Shown here: piece after piece, positions 47,961 through 57,286 of the stretch
Position numbering within the stretch: the stretch's first letter is position 1
Layout: each line of letters begins with the position of its first letter
Assembly: GCA_014762625.1 (NCBI GenBank)
Contig: JABURQ010000177.1
Span: 1-64,000 of the forward strand
DNA length: 64,000 bases
From: Planctomycetaceae bacterium
GTDB taxonomy: Bacteria; Planctomycetota; Planctomycetia; Planctomycetales; Planctomycetaceae
Direction: 5' to 3'
The notes under the pieces: generated by a model
Seen by the model: the letters and a program-made list of their open reading frames with translations, nothing else
What the model was told of the DNA's origin: nothing
Databases searched by the model: none
Made by a program: the position numbers and the translations under genes

Positions 47961-48428
47961 ATGGCCTTCATTCGAATTGTCACCCGCATCGCGGCTTCAA
48001 CTGAAGAATGTTTTGACTTGGCACGCGACATCGATTTTCATGCACAGTCGCTTGAACACACGGGCGAACGGGCCGTCGCAGGTTGTACCACCGGACTGAT
48101 TGAATTCGGAGAGTCGGTGACCTGGGAGGCGCGACATCTCGGAGTACGACAACAACTCACCAGTCAACTTACAGAAGTTGACCGTCCTCACCATTTTCGA
48201 GACGAGATGACGTCAGGAGCGTTTCGATCGTTTATGCACGATCATTGGTTCGAAAGTCATGACGGTGAAACAACGATGGTGGACGAAATCGTATTTCACT
48301 CACCTTTGGGCCCCCTCGGCTGGCTTGTCGACAAGCTGTTTATGACTGGTTACTTGAAACGGCTGATCGAGGAACGTTGCCAGGCGATCAAAGCAGAAGC
48401 TGAGTCTCGCTCTCAATCGTTGGAATAA
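47961..48428 (+). CDS. SRPBCC-fold (START/Bet v1-like) protein
   Basis: A 155-residue product from ATG 47961 (MAFIRIVTRIAAS). Helix-grip-fold markers: an N-terminal strand, SIEHTGE-like segment, GESVTWEARHLGVRQQLTSQ, and a long C-terminal helix (LKRLIEERCQAIKAEAES) as in cyclase/ligand-transport SRPBCC proteins. Ligand unknown. Single gene in a run of small accessory genes. Confidence 0.7.
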   Translation: MAFIRIVTRIAASTEECFDLARDIDFHAQSLEHTGERAVAGCTTGLIEFGESVTWEARHLGVRQQLTSQLTEVDRPHHFRDEMTSGAFRSFMHDHWFESHDGETTMVDEIVFHSPLGPLGWLVDKLFMTGYLKRLIEERCQAIKAEAESRSQSLE

Positions 48429-48566
48429 TATTTTCTCATCGGACTCACTGTTAAGACCGTCATCAGAAATCAACACCGCTGACCGCCGGTTGGTCGGTGG
48501 CGGAAAAGATCATCAATAAATCGCCGACGCCCGATTCGCATCGTATTGATTTTGAAAGAGGAACCC

Positions 48567-49061
48567 ATGCTGCATCGCAAAATCCTATTGGCACTCCCAC
48601 TCGTAGCATTTCTCACGACCACCGTGTTCGCCCATGAAAGCGAACAGCAAAAGAAATCACCCAGGGAATTCATTGCCGACTGGGTGACTACGTTCAACAA
48701 GAACAACCCCGCACTCCAGACAGCATTTTACGAGCAGTCCGAAGAAATCGAGGTTCTTGTCTCTTCCGGGTTCCGTCACCAGGGTTACAAAGCCGTTCAA
48801 AAAGCCTACACAGAAGACCAAAAAAACCTTCATTACTACGATTCGGAAGCTAGGAACATCTCAACGCGGGTGCTTGACGACACAGCGCTGGTTACCTTCG
48901 AGCATCTCTTCAAGATTCAATTTTTGGAAGATGATTCACGCTGGCAAATTCATATCCGCACCACCTCGGTCCTCAGGAATATTAAAGGCGAGTGGAAGAT
49001 CGTCCTGGAACATTCCTCATCCATTCGTGGAGTCGAGCGGATGATTCCAATTGAAGAGTGA
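48567..49061 (+). CDS. exported NTF2/SnoaL-like (DUF4440-type) protein
   Basis: A 164-residue product from ATG 48567 (MLHRKILLALPLVAFLTTTV), a signal peptide with cleavage after the FAHE region. The remaining 140 residues have the cone-like NTF2 pattern: ADWVTTFNKNNP, SGFRHQGYKAVQKAY, TRVLDDTALVTFEHLF and WKIVLEHSS. Such proteins bind small ligands or act as hydrolase accessory domains; no function can be assigned. Confidence 0.65.
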   Translation: MLHRKILLALPLVAFLTTTVFAHESEQQKKSPREFIADWVTTFNKNNPALQTAFYEQSEEIEVLVSSGFRHQGYKAVQKAYTEDQKNLHYYDSEARNISTRVLDDTALVTFEHLFKIQFLEDDSRWQIHIRTTSVLRNIKGEWKIVLEHSSSIRGVERMIPIEE

Positions 49062-49170
49062 AGGTTTTCAGGCCGACGAGACCGGTCCTACTCTCTAGAA
49101 CGAACACGCCAGCCTTATAAACTCCACTCCTCCGGAGAAAACCGAGAAAGTCAATCCCGCCGGAGCGACG

Positions 49171-49503
49171 TTGAAAGCCGGACTCTATTTTCTGGGCGGA
49201 CTCTTCTGTGCCTGGAATTTGCTGGTGTTGTATGTCTTTTCCACGATAGTCGATCCCGAATTATCAGCCGTGGAGCAAAAATGGGAGATTGCCCGAAATT
49301 TTTTCCTGGGAAGTGGGATACTTCAAACTGTCTATGTCATCATTTTGTTTGCGGGTGCGATTCTCTGTTTCGCGCGATGCGGAATCAATATCTGGTCTCG
49401 AATCACGAGTGTTCAACAAGAAACAGAGCGATCAAAGAATTCTAGCGGAATTATCGTGCTGGCTTTGATTGCCTTGGGGCTCATGTGGTTCGCCTTCGGG
49501 TAA
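49171..49503 (+). CDS. small membrane protein, unrecognised
   Basis: About 110 residues with three hydrophobic segments (GLYFLGGLFCAWNLLVLYVF; GILQTVYVIILFAGAIL; SGIIVLALIALGLMWF). The start is unclear: a TTG at 49171 is the only candidate, while the frame stays open for 23 more codons upstream after a TAG. A weakly conserved 44-base sequence at 49056-49099 recurs at 49554-49598. It may be a decaying gene. Confidence 0.4.
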   Translation: MKAGLYFLGGLFCAWNLLVLYVFSTIVDPELSAVEQKWEIARNFFLGSGILQTVYVIILFAGAILCFARCGINIWSRITSVQQETERSKNSSGIIVLALIALGLMWFAFG

Positions 49504-49706
49504 GTGGAAGATTGGTTGCCGTTGCGCCGGTTCCACCGGCCAGTACATCTGAGAGAGTGAATGTTTCTCAGGCCGGTAAAACCGATTCTGATCTCTCTTC
49601 GCATCACGCCTGAAAGAATATTTCTTGACGGAAATCACGTTGTTGAACGAGTATCATGAGGTTTCCTGTCGTTTCGCGACTCAGTCATTTCCGATGTGAG
49701 GTTCTG

Positions 49707-50141
49707 ATGCGAATACCTGACCGTTCTGATTGGGGGCACATCGATCCAATGGATCTGGATGGGAACCACGCCCTCAAAATCTTCTTTCGCAAGACATTTG
49801 AGGAAGCGAGATCGTTCTTTGAACAAAACTCGCTTTGCTATTACGAAGATCTTATCTCGATGCCGAAGGTGCCGTTTGAGTTCTATGCTCCCGCCTATGT
49901 GGAATACCTGAAATCTTCAAAGGGTCAAAGCGATTCGGATGCGGCGTCCTGTTTTCTGTCGATGCTGTTGCAGGTTCTTAAAGTTGACCGCGAACGCATT
50001 ACGGGGGACACTGAAAAATTGCTTCTGGAGACTGCCGCCTACATTGCCCGGAATCAGAAACAGTTCGGTGCAGAGACATACATTTATGGTGACTTTTCGG
50101 AAAAACTCGATGAGATCCAACGACTTGCAGGGCAGATCTAA
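49707..50141 (+). CDS. small hypothetical protein
   Basis: A 144-residue soluble product from ATG 49707 (MRIPDRSDWGHIDP), with the frame open 17 codons earlier. Helix-rich; contains FFRKTFEEARSFFEQN and a C-terminal LDEIQRLAGQ. No family recognised. Followed by a small membrane gene and probably co-transcribed with it (41-base gap). Confidence 0.5.
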   Translation: MRIPDRSDWGHIDPMDLDGNHALKIFFRKTFEEARSFFEQNSLCYYEDLISMPKVPFEFYAPAYVEYLKSSKGQSDSDAASCFLSMLLQVLKVDRERITGDTEKLLLETAAYIARNQKQFGAETYIYGDFSEKLDEIQRLAGQI

Positions 50142-50182
50142 TATCATTGTCATTAGAGAGTTCGACAAGCAGGCCTGCCGAA

Positions 50183-50518
50183 ATGGTCAACAAGAAACGA
50201 CAATTCTTATCGATGTCCAAGACTGACCTGGGTTGTATTCCAGTTCTGGTGGGTTGTCCGCTCGTGGCTTACTTTTTCCCCCACGCGATCATGATTGTGA
50301 TCCTGTTGTACTTAGTTGTGGGAATGATCACACGCTACTACTGGCCGTGTGTCACAACACCATTGGGGGCCATCATCACCGGTTCGTTTTTTGGGCCTCA
50401 GGTCAACGGCGGAGCCGAGCAGGAAATTATAAAATTAAGCCTCGGAGCGGTACTGGGATTAGCCTTTGGAATGTTGCTTCACGAACTCCGGCAAGATAAG
50501 TCAGAGAAACCAGACTGA
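50183..50518 (+). CDS. small two- to three-helix membrane protein, unrecognised
   Basis: A 111-residue product from ATG 50183 (MVNKKRQFLSMSK). Hydrophobic segments IPVLVGCPLVAYFFPHAIM and IVILLYLVVGM, then GAVLGLAFGMLLHEL. The preceding gene ends 41 bases upstream. Function unknown; the spacer to hom is 40 bases. Confidence 0.5.
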   Translation: MVNKKRQFLSMSKTDLGCIPVLVGCPLVAYFFPHAIMIVILLYLVVGMITRYYWPCVTTPLGAIITGSFFGPQVNGGAEQEIIKLSLGAVLGLAFGMLLHELRQDKSEKPD

Positions 50519-50558
50519 AGAATCGCCCGCATCCATCGCCATCGATGCAGAACCTCGC

Positions 50559-51872
50559 TCAATCCGCGACCAGTAAACGAATCCGCGGCTCGCGGAGGGC
50601 GTCGAGTTCGGAGAGGGCTTTATCCGCCGCCAGCAATTTGCCGAGTTGGGTCCGGTGTGTCATCACCACCAGCGGAACGATGGAGCACTCTCCCTCTTTC
50701 GCTTCATCCAACTCGGGGGACTCGTGTTGAATGATCGAAGCGAGGCTGATGTCGTGCTGTCCCAAAATGTCGGCGATATCGGCGAAGACATGCGGACGGT
50801 CTTCGACCTGAAAACGGAGATAGAAACGGCTCGTGATCTCTTCACGCGGAACGACCTCGTGCTCGCTCCCTGCGCGCCAGATTTCCAGATGGGGAAACGT
50901 CAGCGCAGTACGTCCCAACGCCATATCGACGATATCGGACACGACGGCGGACGCGGTCGGCATCTGCCCCGCTCCGGGACCGCAATACCAGGTGCGACCG
51001 ACGGCATCTCCCATGAGCGAAACCGCGTTAAACGCGCCATCGATATTGGCCAGCGGTCGATCCGTTTTGATCAACGTCGGCTGGACGTGCATTTCCAGAC
51101 GATCGTCGGTCAAACGCGACGTTGCCAGCAGTTTCACTTTGTAACCGAGTTCGCCCGCGTATTTCAGATCGGCCAGTTCGAGGGTGTCGATCCCTCGGCG
51201 CGGGAAATCTTCGAGCGAGACCCGCGTTCCCCAGGCGAGATGTGTGAGTAACACCAGTTTCTGAGCCGCGTCGGTGCCGTCGATATCGAAGGTCGGATCG
51301 GCTTCGGCGTAGCCGAGTTGTTGAGCTTCGTGGAGGATTTCGTCGTAGGAGGCATCCCGATTGAACATTTCCGTCAGGATGAAGTTACTGGTTCCGTTCA
51401 GGATCGCTTCGATGGAAAGGAGTTGATTCGAGGCGAGCGATTCTCCCACGACATCGATAATCGGAATTCCGCCCGCAACCGCGGCTTCATACGCCACGCA
51501 ACAGTTGTTCTCTCTGGCGGCGGCAAAAATTTCGTCACTATGCTCGCAGAGGAGTGCTTTATTAGCGGTGACGACATTCTTGCCCGCATTGAGACAGTGC
51601 AGCATGATTTCGCGAGCCGGTTCGATGCCGCCGATCAACTGCACGACGACCGAGATCTCCGGATCGTCGATCACTTCATTCACATCCATTGTGAGAACGC
51701 CGTCGGGGAGCGTGACTCCGCGATCCCGGCTGAGATCCCGGACGGTCGCTTTACGTAGATGGATGGGACGCCCCGCTCGGCGCGTCAGCATGTCCGCCTG
51801 ATTCGTGAGGATCTTGGCAACCCCCGAACCGACGTTTCCCATGCCGATGATGCCGATCTCAAGCGGAGACAT
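50559..51872 (-). CDS. hom: homoserine dehydrogenase
   Basis: A 437-residue enzyme reducing aspartate semialdehyde to homoserine. Rossmann motif GIIGMGNVGSGVA (8-20), NKALLCEH, AAVAGGIPII and ILNGTSNFILTEM are family motifs; the C-terminal third (from about 345) is an ACT domain (FQVEDRPHVFADIADIL), giving likely threonine control. Single gene, divergent from mqnA. Confidence 0.94.
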   Translation of the reverse strand: MSPLEIGIIGMGNVGSGVAKILTNQADMLTRRAGRPIHLRKATVRDLSRDRGVTLPDGVLTMDVNEVIDDPEISVVVQLIGGIEPAREIMLHCLNAGKNVVTANKALLCEHSDEIFAAARENNCCVAYEAAVAGGIPIIDVVGESLASNQLLSIEAILNGTSNFILTEMFNRDASYDEILHEAQQLGYAEADPTFDIDGTDAAQKLVLLTHLAWGTRVSLEDFPRRGIDTLELADLKYAGELGYKVKLLATSRLTDDRLEMHVQPTLIKTDRPLANIDGAFNAVSLMGDAVGRTWYCGPGAGQMPTASAVVSDIVDMALGRTALTFPHLEIWRAGSEHEVVPREEITSRFYLRFQVEDRPHVFADIADILGQHDISLASIIQHESPELDEAKEGECSIVPLVVMTHRTQLGKLLAADKALSELDALREPRIRLLVAD

Positions 51873-52003
51873 AGTGGAACCCTGTAGGGACGGTGAAAAG
51901 TCCGGATTTCGTGCGGTTATCGTAAAAGAAGAGGCATCCTAGCCGCCAGAGACACATCCTCGCAACTCTACCGATTGCGTCACGTTCGAGAGAGCCTATA
52001 ATC

Positions 52004-52864
52004 ATGAACGATACAACCATGGCAATCGCACCCCGACAACAACATCAAAGGACTTCTCCTCCGCAACTTTTGCGGGTCGGAGCCGTCAGCTATTTGAACT
52101 CCAAACCGTTAATCGCCGGCCTCGAAGATTCGCCGCTCTGCGAACTTTCGCTCGATTACCCGAGCCGTCTCGCGGATCACCTCGCGGATGGAACTCTCGA
52201 TATTGGATTGATCCCGTCGGTGGAGTGTTTGCGTCATCCCGAATACGAAGTAATCTCCGACGCGTGCGTGGCGACTCGCGGTGACGTGATGAGCGTAAAA
52301 CTCTATTCGCGTGTCGCGCCCGGATCGATCGAGACTCTCGCTCTCGACGAAGGCTCACGAACCAGCGCCGCGCTCGTGCGGACCTATCTTGCTCACAAAT
52401 TCGGCGTCGAACCGGAGGTGCGTGCGCTGCCGTTGGATTCCGAACAGCTTGACGCCGAGGCGGATGCCATTCTGATGATCGGCGATCGGGCGATGCACTC
52501 CCCCGACGAGCAGTTTCACACCGTCTGGGATATGGGGCACCAGTGGCGCGAATGGACCGGCCTGCCGTTTGTATTTGCCGTCTGGGCTGCTCGTCCCGGC
52601 GTGGACCTCGATCGGCTTGAAGCGGAACTCTCGAACGCCCGGGATCGCGGTCTGGGCCTGATCGATGAAATCGCCGAGCAGGAAGCCAAAGCGTTAGGAC
52701 TTTCGGTTCAAACCGCCGCCAATTATCTCCAACACAATCTATACTTTCACCTGGGTCCGGCAGAGCGACACGGGTTCCGCCTGTTTCAGGAACTCGCCGC
52801 GGAAACCGGACTGATACCGGGAGGGACGGAAATTGTCTTCCACTCTGCAGAAAATTCTCGATAA
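52004..52864 (+). CDS. mqnA: chorismate dehydratase (menaquinone, futalosine pathway)
   Basis: A 286-residue MqnA of the periplasmic-binding-protein fold that converts chorismate to 3-enolpyruvylbenzoate. Motifs are VGAVSYLNSKPLI (26-38), IGLIPSVECLRHPEYEV, LDEGSRTSAALVR and LIGDRAM-like LMIGDRAM. It overlaps mqnC by 32 bases, so they are co-translated. Confidence 0.9.
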   Translation: MNDTTMAIAPRQQHQRTSPPQLLRVGAVSYLNSKPLIAGLEDSPLCELSLDYPSRLADHLADGTLDIGLIPSVECLRHPEYEVISDACVATRGDVMSVKLYSRVAPGSIETLALDEGSRTSAALVRTYLAHKFGVEPEVRALPLDSEQLDAEADAILMIGDRAMHSPDEQFHTVWDMGHQWREWTGLPFVFAVWAARPGVDLDRLEAELSNARDRGLGLIDEIAEQEAKALGLSVQTAANYLQHNLYFHLGPAERHGFRLFQELAAETGLIPGGTEIVFHSAENSR

Positions 52865-53975
52865 AGCGATCGCCGGGGAACGGATCACGCCTGCGGAAGG
52901 CTTGACGATTCTCGAATCGCACGATCTCCCCGCGATTGGAGCCGCCGCCAACGAAGTGACCAAGCGGCTCCATCCTGAGCCCTATCGCACTTATAACATC
53001 GACCGCAACATCAATTACACGAACGCCTGCACGGCAGTGTGTGATTTCTGCGCGTTCTACAGACCGCCCAACCATCCGGACGTCTACGTTCTACCGGAAG
53101 AAGTCCTGCATCAGAAGATTCAGGAAACGGTCGAATTAGGAGGCGAGCAGATCCTGCTGCAAGGCGGTCTGCATCCCAAACTTCCTCTCGAGTGGTACGA
53201 GGAGATGCTTTCGGGGATCAAAGAGAAATTCCCTAACATCAACGTTCACGGCTTCAGCCCCCCCGAAATCTATCACTTCACCAAAATCAGCAAACAACCA
53301 CTCAAGACCGTCCTCGAACGCCTCAAAGCGGCGGGACTCGGTTCGTTACCGGGAGGAGGCGGAGAGATTCTCGTCGATCGCGTACGCCAGGCGATCACGC
53401 GAGGAAAAGTGTTGACGGACGACTGGCTGGAAGTGAATCGCGTCTGGCACGAACTGGGGGGCAAGTCGACCGCCACCATGATGTATGGCCACGTCGAAAC
53501 GCTCGCCGAGCGGGTCGAGCATCTCGAACGCCTGCGGCAGGTACAGGATGAGACGGGGGGATTCACGGCGCATATCTGCTGGTCGTTCCAGCCCGACAAT
53601 ACCGAGATGGATCACATTCCTCCGGCGGGATCGTTTGAATATCTCAAAACCCAGGCGCTTACCCGGTTGTATCTGGATAACTTTCCCAATATTCAATCGT
53701 CGTGGGTGACACAGGGAGAGAAGATCGGCCAGTTGGCCCTTCTGTACGGAGCCAACGACATGGGGAGTCTGATGATTGAGGAGAACGTCGTCGCGGAAGC
53801 GGGGACCGTTCACCACCTGTCGCTGGAGACAATCCGCGGTTGTATCGAGGGAGTGGGATATATTCCGCGACAGCGAAACGTCTTTTACGAATACATCGAC
53901 GAATTCAATGAAGAAGAATATCTGAAACGTCGTCAACAACAGACCTCGTTACCGGTTTTGAACATGCCCGTCTGA
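52833..53975 (+). CDS. mqnC: cyclic dehypoxanthinylfutalosine synthase
   Basis: A 380-residue radical SAM enzyme of the futalosine pathway. Cys66, Cys70 and Cys73 (CTAVCDFC) ligate the cluster; YRTYNIDRNINYTNACT is the MqnC/MqnE/CofH signature and GLGSLPGGGGEIL contributes substrate contacts. TTG start at 52833 with GGGAGGG seven bases upstream. mqnB/mqnE/mqnD are not in the window. Confidence 0.92.
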   Translation: MSSTLQKILDKAIAGERITPAEGLTILESHDLPAIGAAANEVTKRLHPEPYRTYNIDRNINYTNACTAVCDFCAFYRPPNHPDVYVLPEEVLHQKIQETVELGGEQILLQGGLHPKLPLEWYEEMLSGIKEKFPNINVHGFSPPEIYHFTKISKQPLKTVLERLKAAGLGSLPGGGGEILVDRVRQAITRGKVLTDDWLEVNRVWHELGGKSTATMMYGHVETLAERVEHLERLRQVQDETGGFTAHICWSFQPDNTEMDHIPPAGSFEYLKTQALTRLYLDNFPNIQSSWVTQGEKIGQLALLYGANDMGSLMIEENVVAEAGTVHHLSLETIRGCIEGVGYIPRQRNVFYEYIDEFNEEEYLKRRQQQTSLPVLNMPV

Positions 53976-54110
53976 GACGGTCCTGAGGTCTCACGGTGAA
54001 GAATGCGAGAACTGTTTGAAAAGTGGAGACGTCGCGCTCGCGAGTTGGGCCTCGAATGCGTAGGATAAAGACCGCAACCTTGACGCTTCCGAGCCCCGGA
54101 ACTCTTCTCC

Positions 54111-54887
54111 ATGATTGAAGTTACAGGATTAACGAAAACGTTCAGCGATATCCGCCGGGGGGATGTCAAAGCTCTCAAGAACGTTTCATTCTCGGCGAAA
54201 GCGGGGCAAATCTTCGGATTATTGGGGCCGAATGGAGCAGGGAAAACGACCTGCCTGCGTCTCCTCTCGACCGTTTTACGTCCCACGGCAGGGCACGCTG
54301 AAGTGGCCGGATTTGATGTCGTCAAACATCCGGAACAGGTCCGTGCACATATTGGATTCATGTCCGGGAATACCGGAGTGTACGATCGGATGTCGGCGTG
54401 GGAAATGGTCGAATATTTCGGACGCTTGTACGGGATCCCTGAGAAGGAACGCATCGCACGGCAAGAAGAGATCTTCGAGACACTGCAAATGAACGATTTT
54501 CGCGACATTCTGGGTGCGAAGATGTCGACCGGGATGAAGCAGAAAGTTTCCATCGCACGGACTTTGATTCACGATCCGCCGGTTCTCATCTTTGACGAAC
54601 CGACGTCAGGCCTCGATGTTCTGGTGGCACGCAGTGTGATCGACGCAATCGACCGACTCCGCGAACAGGGCAAATGCATCATCTTCTCGACCCATATCAT
54701 GCGTGAAGTCGAACGGCTCTGCGATCAGGTGGCCGTCATCGATAAGGGAGAAATCCTTGCCGCCGGCACACTGGATGAACTCCGGCAGCAATTCCAGCAA
54801 CCGGATGTGGAAGAACTGTTCTATCAATTAATTGCCAACAACCGCATCACCGAGGGGGCCGATCTCCACAAGGAGACCTCCTCATGA
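54111..54887 (+). CDS. ABC transporter ATPase, NatA type
   Basis: A 258-residue ATPase: Walker [10 protein letters not shown], signature [14 protein letters not shown], Walker [12 protein letters not shown] and switch His in [12 protein letters not shown]. The pattern matches sodium-extruding NatA-type exporters. ATGA overlap joins it to a NatB-like permease fusion. The start directly follows the mqnC gene by 135 bases. Confidence 0.9.
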   Translation: MIEVTGLTKTFSDIRRGDVKALKNVSFSAKAGQIFGLLGPNGAGKTTCLRLLSTVLRPTAGHAEVAGFDVVKHPEQVRAHIGFMSGNTGVYDRMSAWEMVEYFGRLYGIPEKERIARQEEIFETLQMNDFRDILGAKMSTGMKQKVSIARTLIHDPPVLIFDEPTSGLDVLVARSVIDAIDRLREQGKCIIFSTHIMREVERLCDQVAVIDKGEILAAGTLDELRQQFQQPDVEELFYQLIANNRITEGADLHKETSS

Positions 54888-57283
54888 TGCAGTCTCGGAA
54901 CGTCAGGTTAATCTTTGCTCGCGAAATCCGTGACCAGTTTCGCGACCGGCGGACGCTGTTCATGATGCTGATTTTGCCGTTATTGCTGTATCCCGGCATG
55001 GGGGTCGGGATGCTGCAGATGACAGTTCTGTTCAGCCACCAGGAGCGGGAGATTGTGGTACTGGGGAACGATCATCTTCCCGAAACGCCCCGTCTGATCG
55101 ACGGGAATCGATTTGAAAAACGCTTTTTCTCTTCTTCTCCCGACGCGGGAGAAAGTTTGCATCTGGTTCTGGAAACGGCGCCGGATGAGGAAGAAGCGGA
55201 CGCAGATACCGAGAAAAAAGATCTCCTCGCGCAGGCACATCATCTAGTCGAGTTGGTGCGTGCCAAACACAGAATCGATCGATGGGAAGCTTCCGAAAAC
55301 GAGACGGAAGCTCCCCCCAAACTGGCGCAAGTGGAACAAAATCTGGCCACCGCGTTTGCCTCTTTTCCGGCGGATGTGGTGATCTACTTCCCCCCGGGAT
55401 TTGATGAGTTTGTCCGGGAATACCTGACGCAGGATCGCCCCGATGAAGGGCAGGTGATCGACCAGTCAATCCGCCCCATCGTCGTATACAATGGTGCCGA
55501 TGAGGGATCCCAGCTCGCCTACCGTCAGACGATCTCGGTTCTGGAACAGTACGACCGGGAACTGACGCGACTACGGGCGAAAAACCTCAATCTTCCCGAG
55601 GCGTTTATCGATCCGCTGTTCGAGCGGCGTTTGCAGGATGGTGACCGACATCATGTGGAAGATACCGCTCAGGAAGAACAGCACTCCGCCAATATCTGGA
55701 GCCGGTTTTTTCCAACCCTGCTGATTCTAATGACACTGACCGGTGCCTTTTACCCCTCCATTGATTTGGGAGCGGGGGAAAAAGAACGCGGGACAATGGA
55801 GACGTTACTGATCAGCCCCGCCGCCCGCAGTGAGATTGTTCTGGGCAAATTTTTGACAATCCTGCTATTCAGCATTTTGACGGCGATCTTCAACATCCTC
55901 AGCATGGGCATCACAGCGTTTTACATGATCTCGATGGCGGGAGAATCACCGGCGTTGAAGATGATGAACCTAACACTCCCACCGTTTACTTCATTTATCG
56001 CGATGGGAGTGATGGTGATTCCGCTGGCCGCGATGTTCAGCGCCATGTCGTTGGCCCTGGCGACGTTCGCCAAAAGTACCAAGGAAGGACAGTATTATCT
56101 GACGCCGCTCATGATTGTGGTGATGGGGTTGACGGTTTTCTGTATGTCGCCGGGGGTGGAACTGACTCCGTTCAACAGCGTGATTCCGGTCGTCGGATTG
56201 GGATTGCTGCTGAAAAACCTGATTCTCAGCCCGATTTCGGATATTGATGTTTTCGTCTACATTCTGCCGGTGCTCCTGACCAGCATCGGTTACAGCCTGA
56301 TCGCTCTGTGGTGGGCCATCGAGCAGTTTCATCGCGAAGAAGTTCTCTTCCGCGAGTCGGAACGCCTCGATCTGAAACTTTGGTTCCAGCACCTGCTCCG
56401 CGAGAAGGAACCGCTGCCCACGTCCGGGGAAGCCATTATCGCATTCGCGACCATTATGATTATGCAGTTTCTTTCCTTCGGCTTGTTTCAGGGTTTGTTC
56501 AGCGATCCGAACGTCTCGAAAGCGGATGCCATCTTGCAATCGCTCGCCGTTCAACAACTCGCCATCATCGCATCCCCGGCATTGTTCATGGGGCTAATGC
56601 TCACCTCCAGTTTCCGTCGGACGTTTCGTTTACACGCTCCCCGACTGAAATGGGTGGCGATGGGCATCCTCTTGCCGATTTTTCTGCTCCCCCTCTCGAT
56701 GACATTGCAATCCTACCTCCATTGGTTCTTTCCGGAGTTACCGCCGCGCATCAAAGAAATTCTCGCTCCGATGAGCGATCCGAATCTGAGTCTGATCAAA
56801 TTGGTCGGGGTGTTCGCGTTATTACCGGCTCTGTGTGAGGAGTTGGCGTTTCGCGGTTTTATTTTGAGCGGCTTCAGCCGTAACGGACGCACGGGAGTCG
56901 CCGTCGTCTTTTCCGCGTTACTCTTCGGGGTGATGCATATGATTCCCCAACAGGTCTTCAATGCGTTTCTTTTGGGACTGGTTCTGGGATTGTTGGCACT
57001 ACGCAGCGGGAGCCTGCTCCCCGGCGTGCTGTTCCATTTCGTCAATAACGCGCTGGGAGTGGTCAGTGAACGAATTCCACAAGAATTCTTTGCTGCAGAA
57101 ACGACAAGCTGGTTCGTGAAGGTGAATGAGAACGGCTTGTCGTTCTCTTTCATCCTGCTGCTGATTTGTTCTGTGGGAGGCGGGCTCTGCATTCGACACC
57201 TGATCGTCTCCGGAAACGACGTCTCACCCGCATTGACTGAGCAGGTCTTCCCCGAGTCAGTTTCAGAGACCGCGGAGGAATGA
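54884..57283 (+). CDS. NatB-like ABC permease fused to CPBP-type protease
   Basis: A 799-residue fusion. Residues 1-500 form an ABC-2 permease: an N-terminal helix ([26 protein letters not shown]), a large extracytoplasmic domain, and five or six helices including [17 protein letters not shown], as in NatB. Residues from about 540 onward form a CPBP/CAAX-protease-like membrane domain with the EExxxR motif at about 651 ([11 protein letters not shown]), GVMHM and FHFVNN, supplying the Glu/Glu, His and His/Asn of the Abi family. Tandem with the ATPase by a four-base overlap. The fusion suggests proteolysis coupled to export or membrane stress control. Confidence 0.85.
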   Translation: MMQSRNVRLIFAREIRDQFRDRRTLFMMLILPLLLYPGMGVGMLQMTVLFSHQEREIVVLGNDHLPETPRLIDGNRFEKRFFSSSPDAGESLHLVLETAPDEEEADADTEKKDLLAQAHHLVELVRAKHRIDRWEASENETEAPPKLAQVEQNLATAFASFPADVVIYFPPGFDEFVREYLTQDRPDEGQVIDQSIRPIVVYNGADEGSQLAYRQTISVLEQYDRELTRLRAKNLNLPEAFIDPLFERRLQDGDRHHVEDTAQEEQHSANIWSRFFPTLLILMTLTGAFYPSIDLGAGEKERGTMETLLISPAARSEIVLGKFLTILLFSILTAIFNILSMGITAFYMISMAGESPALKMMNLTLPPFTSFIAMGVMVIPLAAMFSAMSLALATFAKSTKEGQYYLTPLMIVVMGLTVFCMSPGVELTPFNSVIPVVGLGLLLKNLILSPISDIDVFVYILPVLLTSIGYSLIALWWAIEQFHREEVLFRESERLDLKLWFQHLLREKEPLPTSGEAIIAFATIMIMQFLSFGLFQGLFSDPNVSKADAILQSLAVQQLAIIASPALFMGLMLTSSFRRTFRLHAPRLKWVAMGILLPIFLLPLSMTLQSYLHWFFPELPPRIKEILAPMSDPNLSLIKLVGVFALLPALCEELAFRGFILSGFSRNGRTGVAVVFSALLFGVMHMIPQQVFNAFLLGLVLGLLALRSGSLLPGVLFHFVNNALGVVSERIPQEFFAAETTSWFVKVNENGLSFSFILLLICSVGGGLCIRHLIVSGNDVSPALTEQVFPESVSETAEE

Positions 57284-57286
57284 GTC

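Noticed and set aside
47863-48099. Short + strand open frame after ilvC.
   Set aside because: Overlaps the start of the SRPBCC gene in another frame and lacks any feature.
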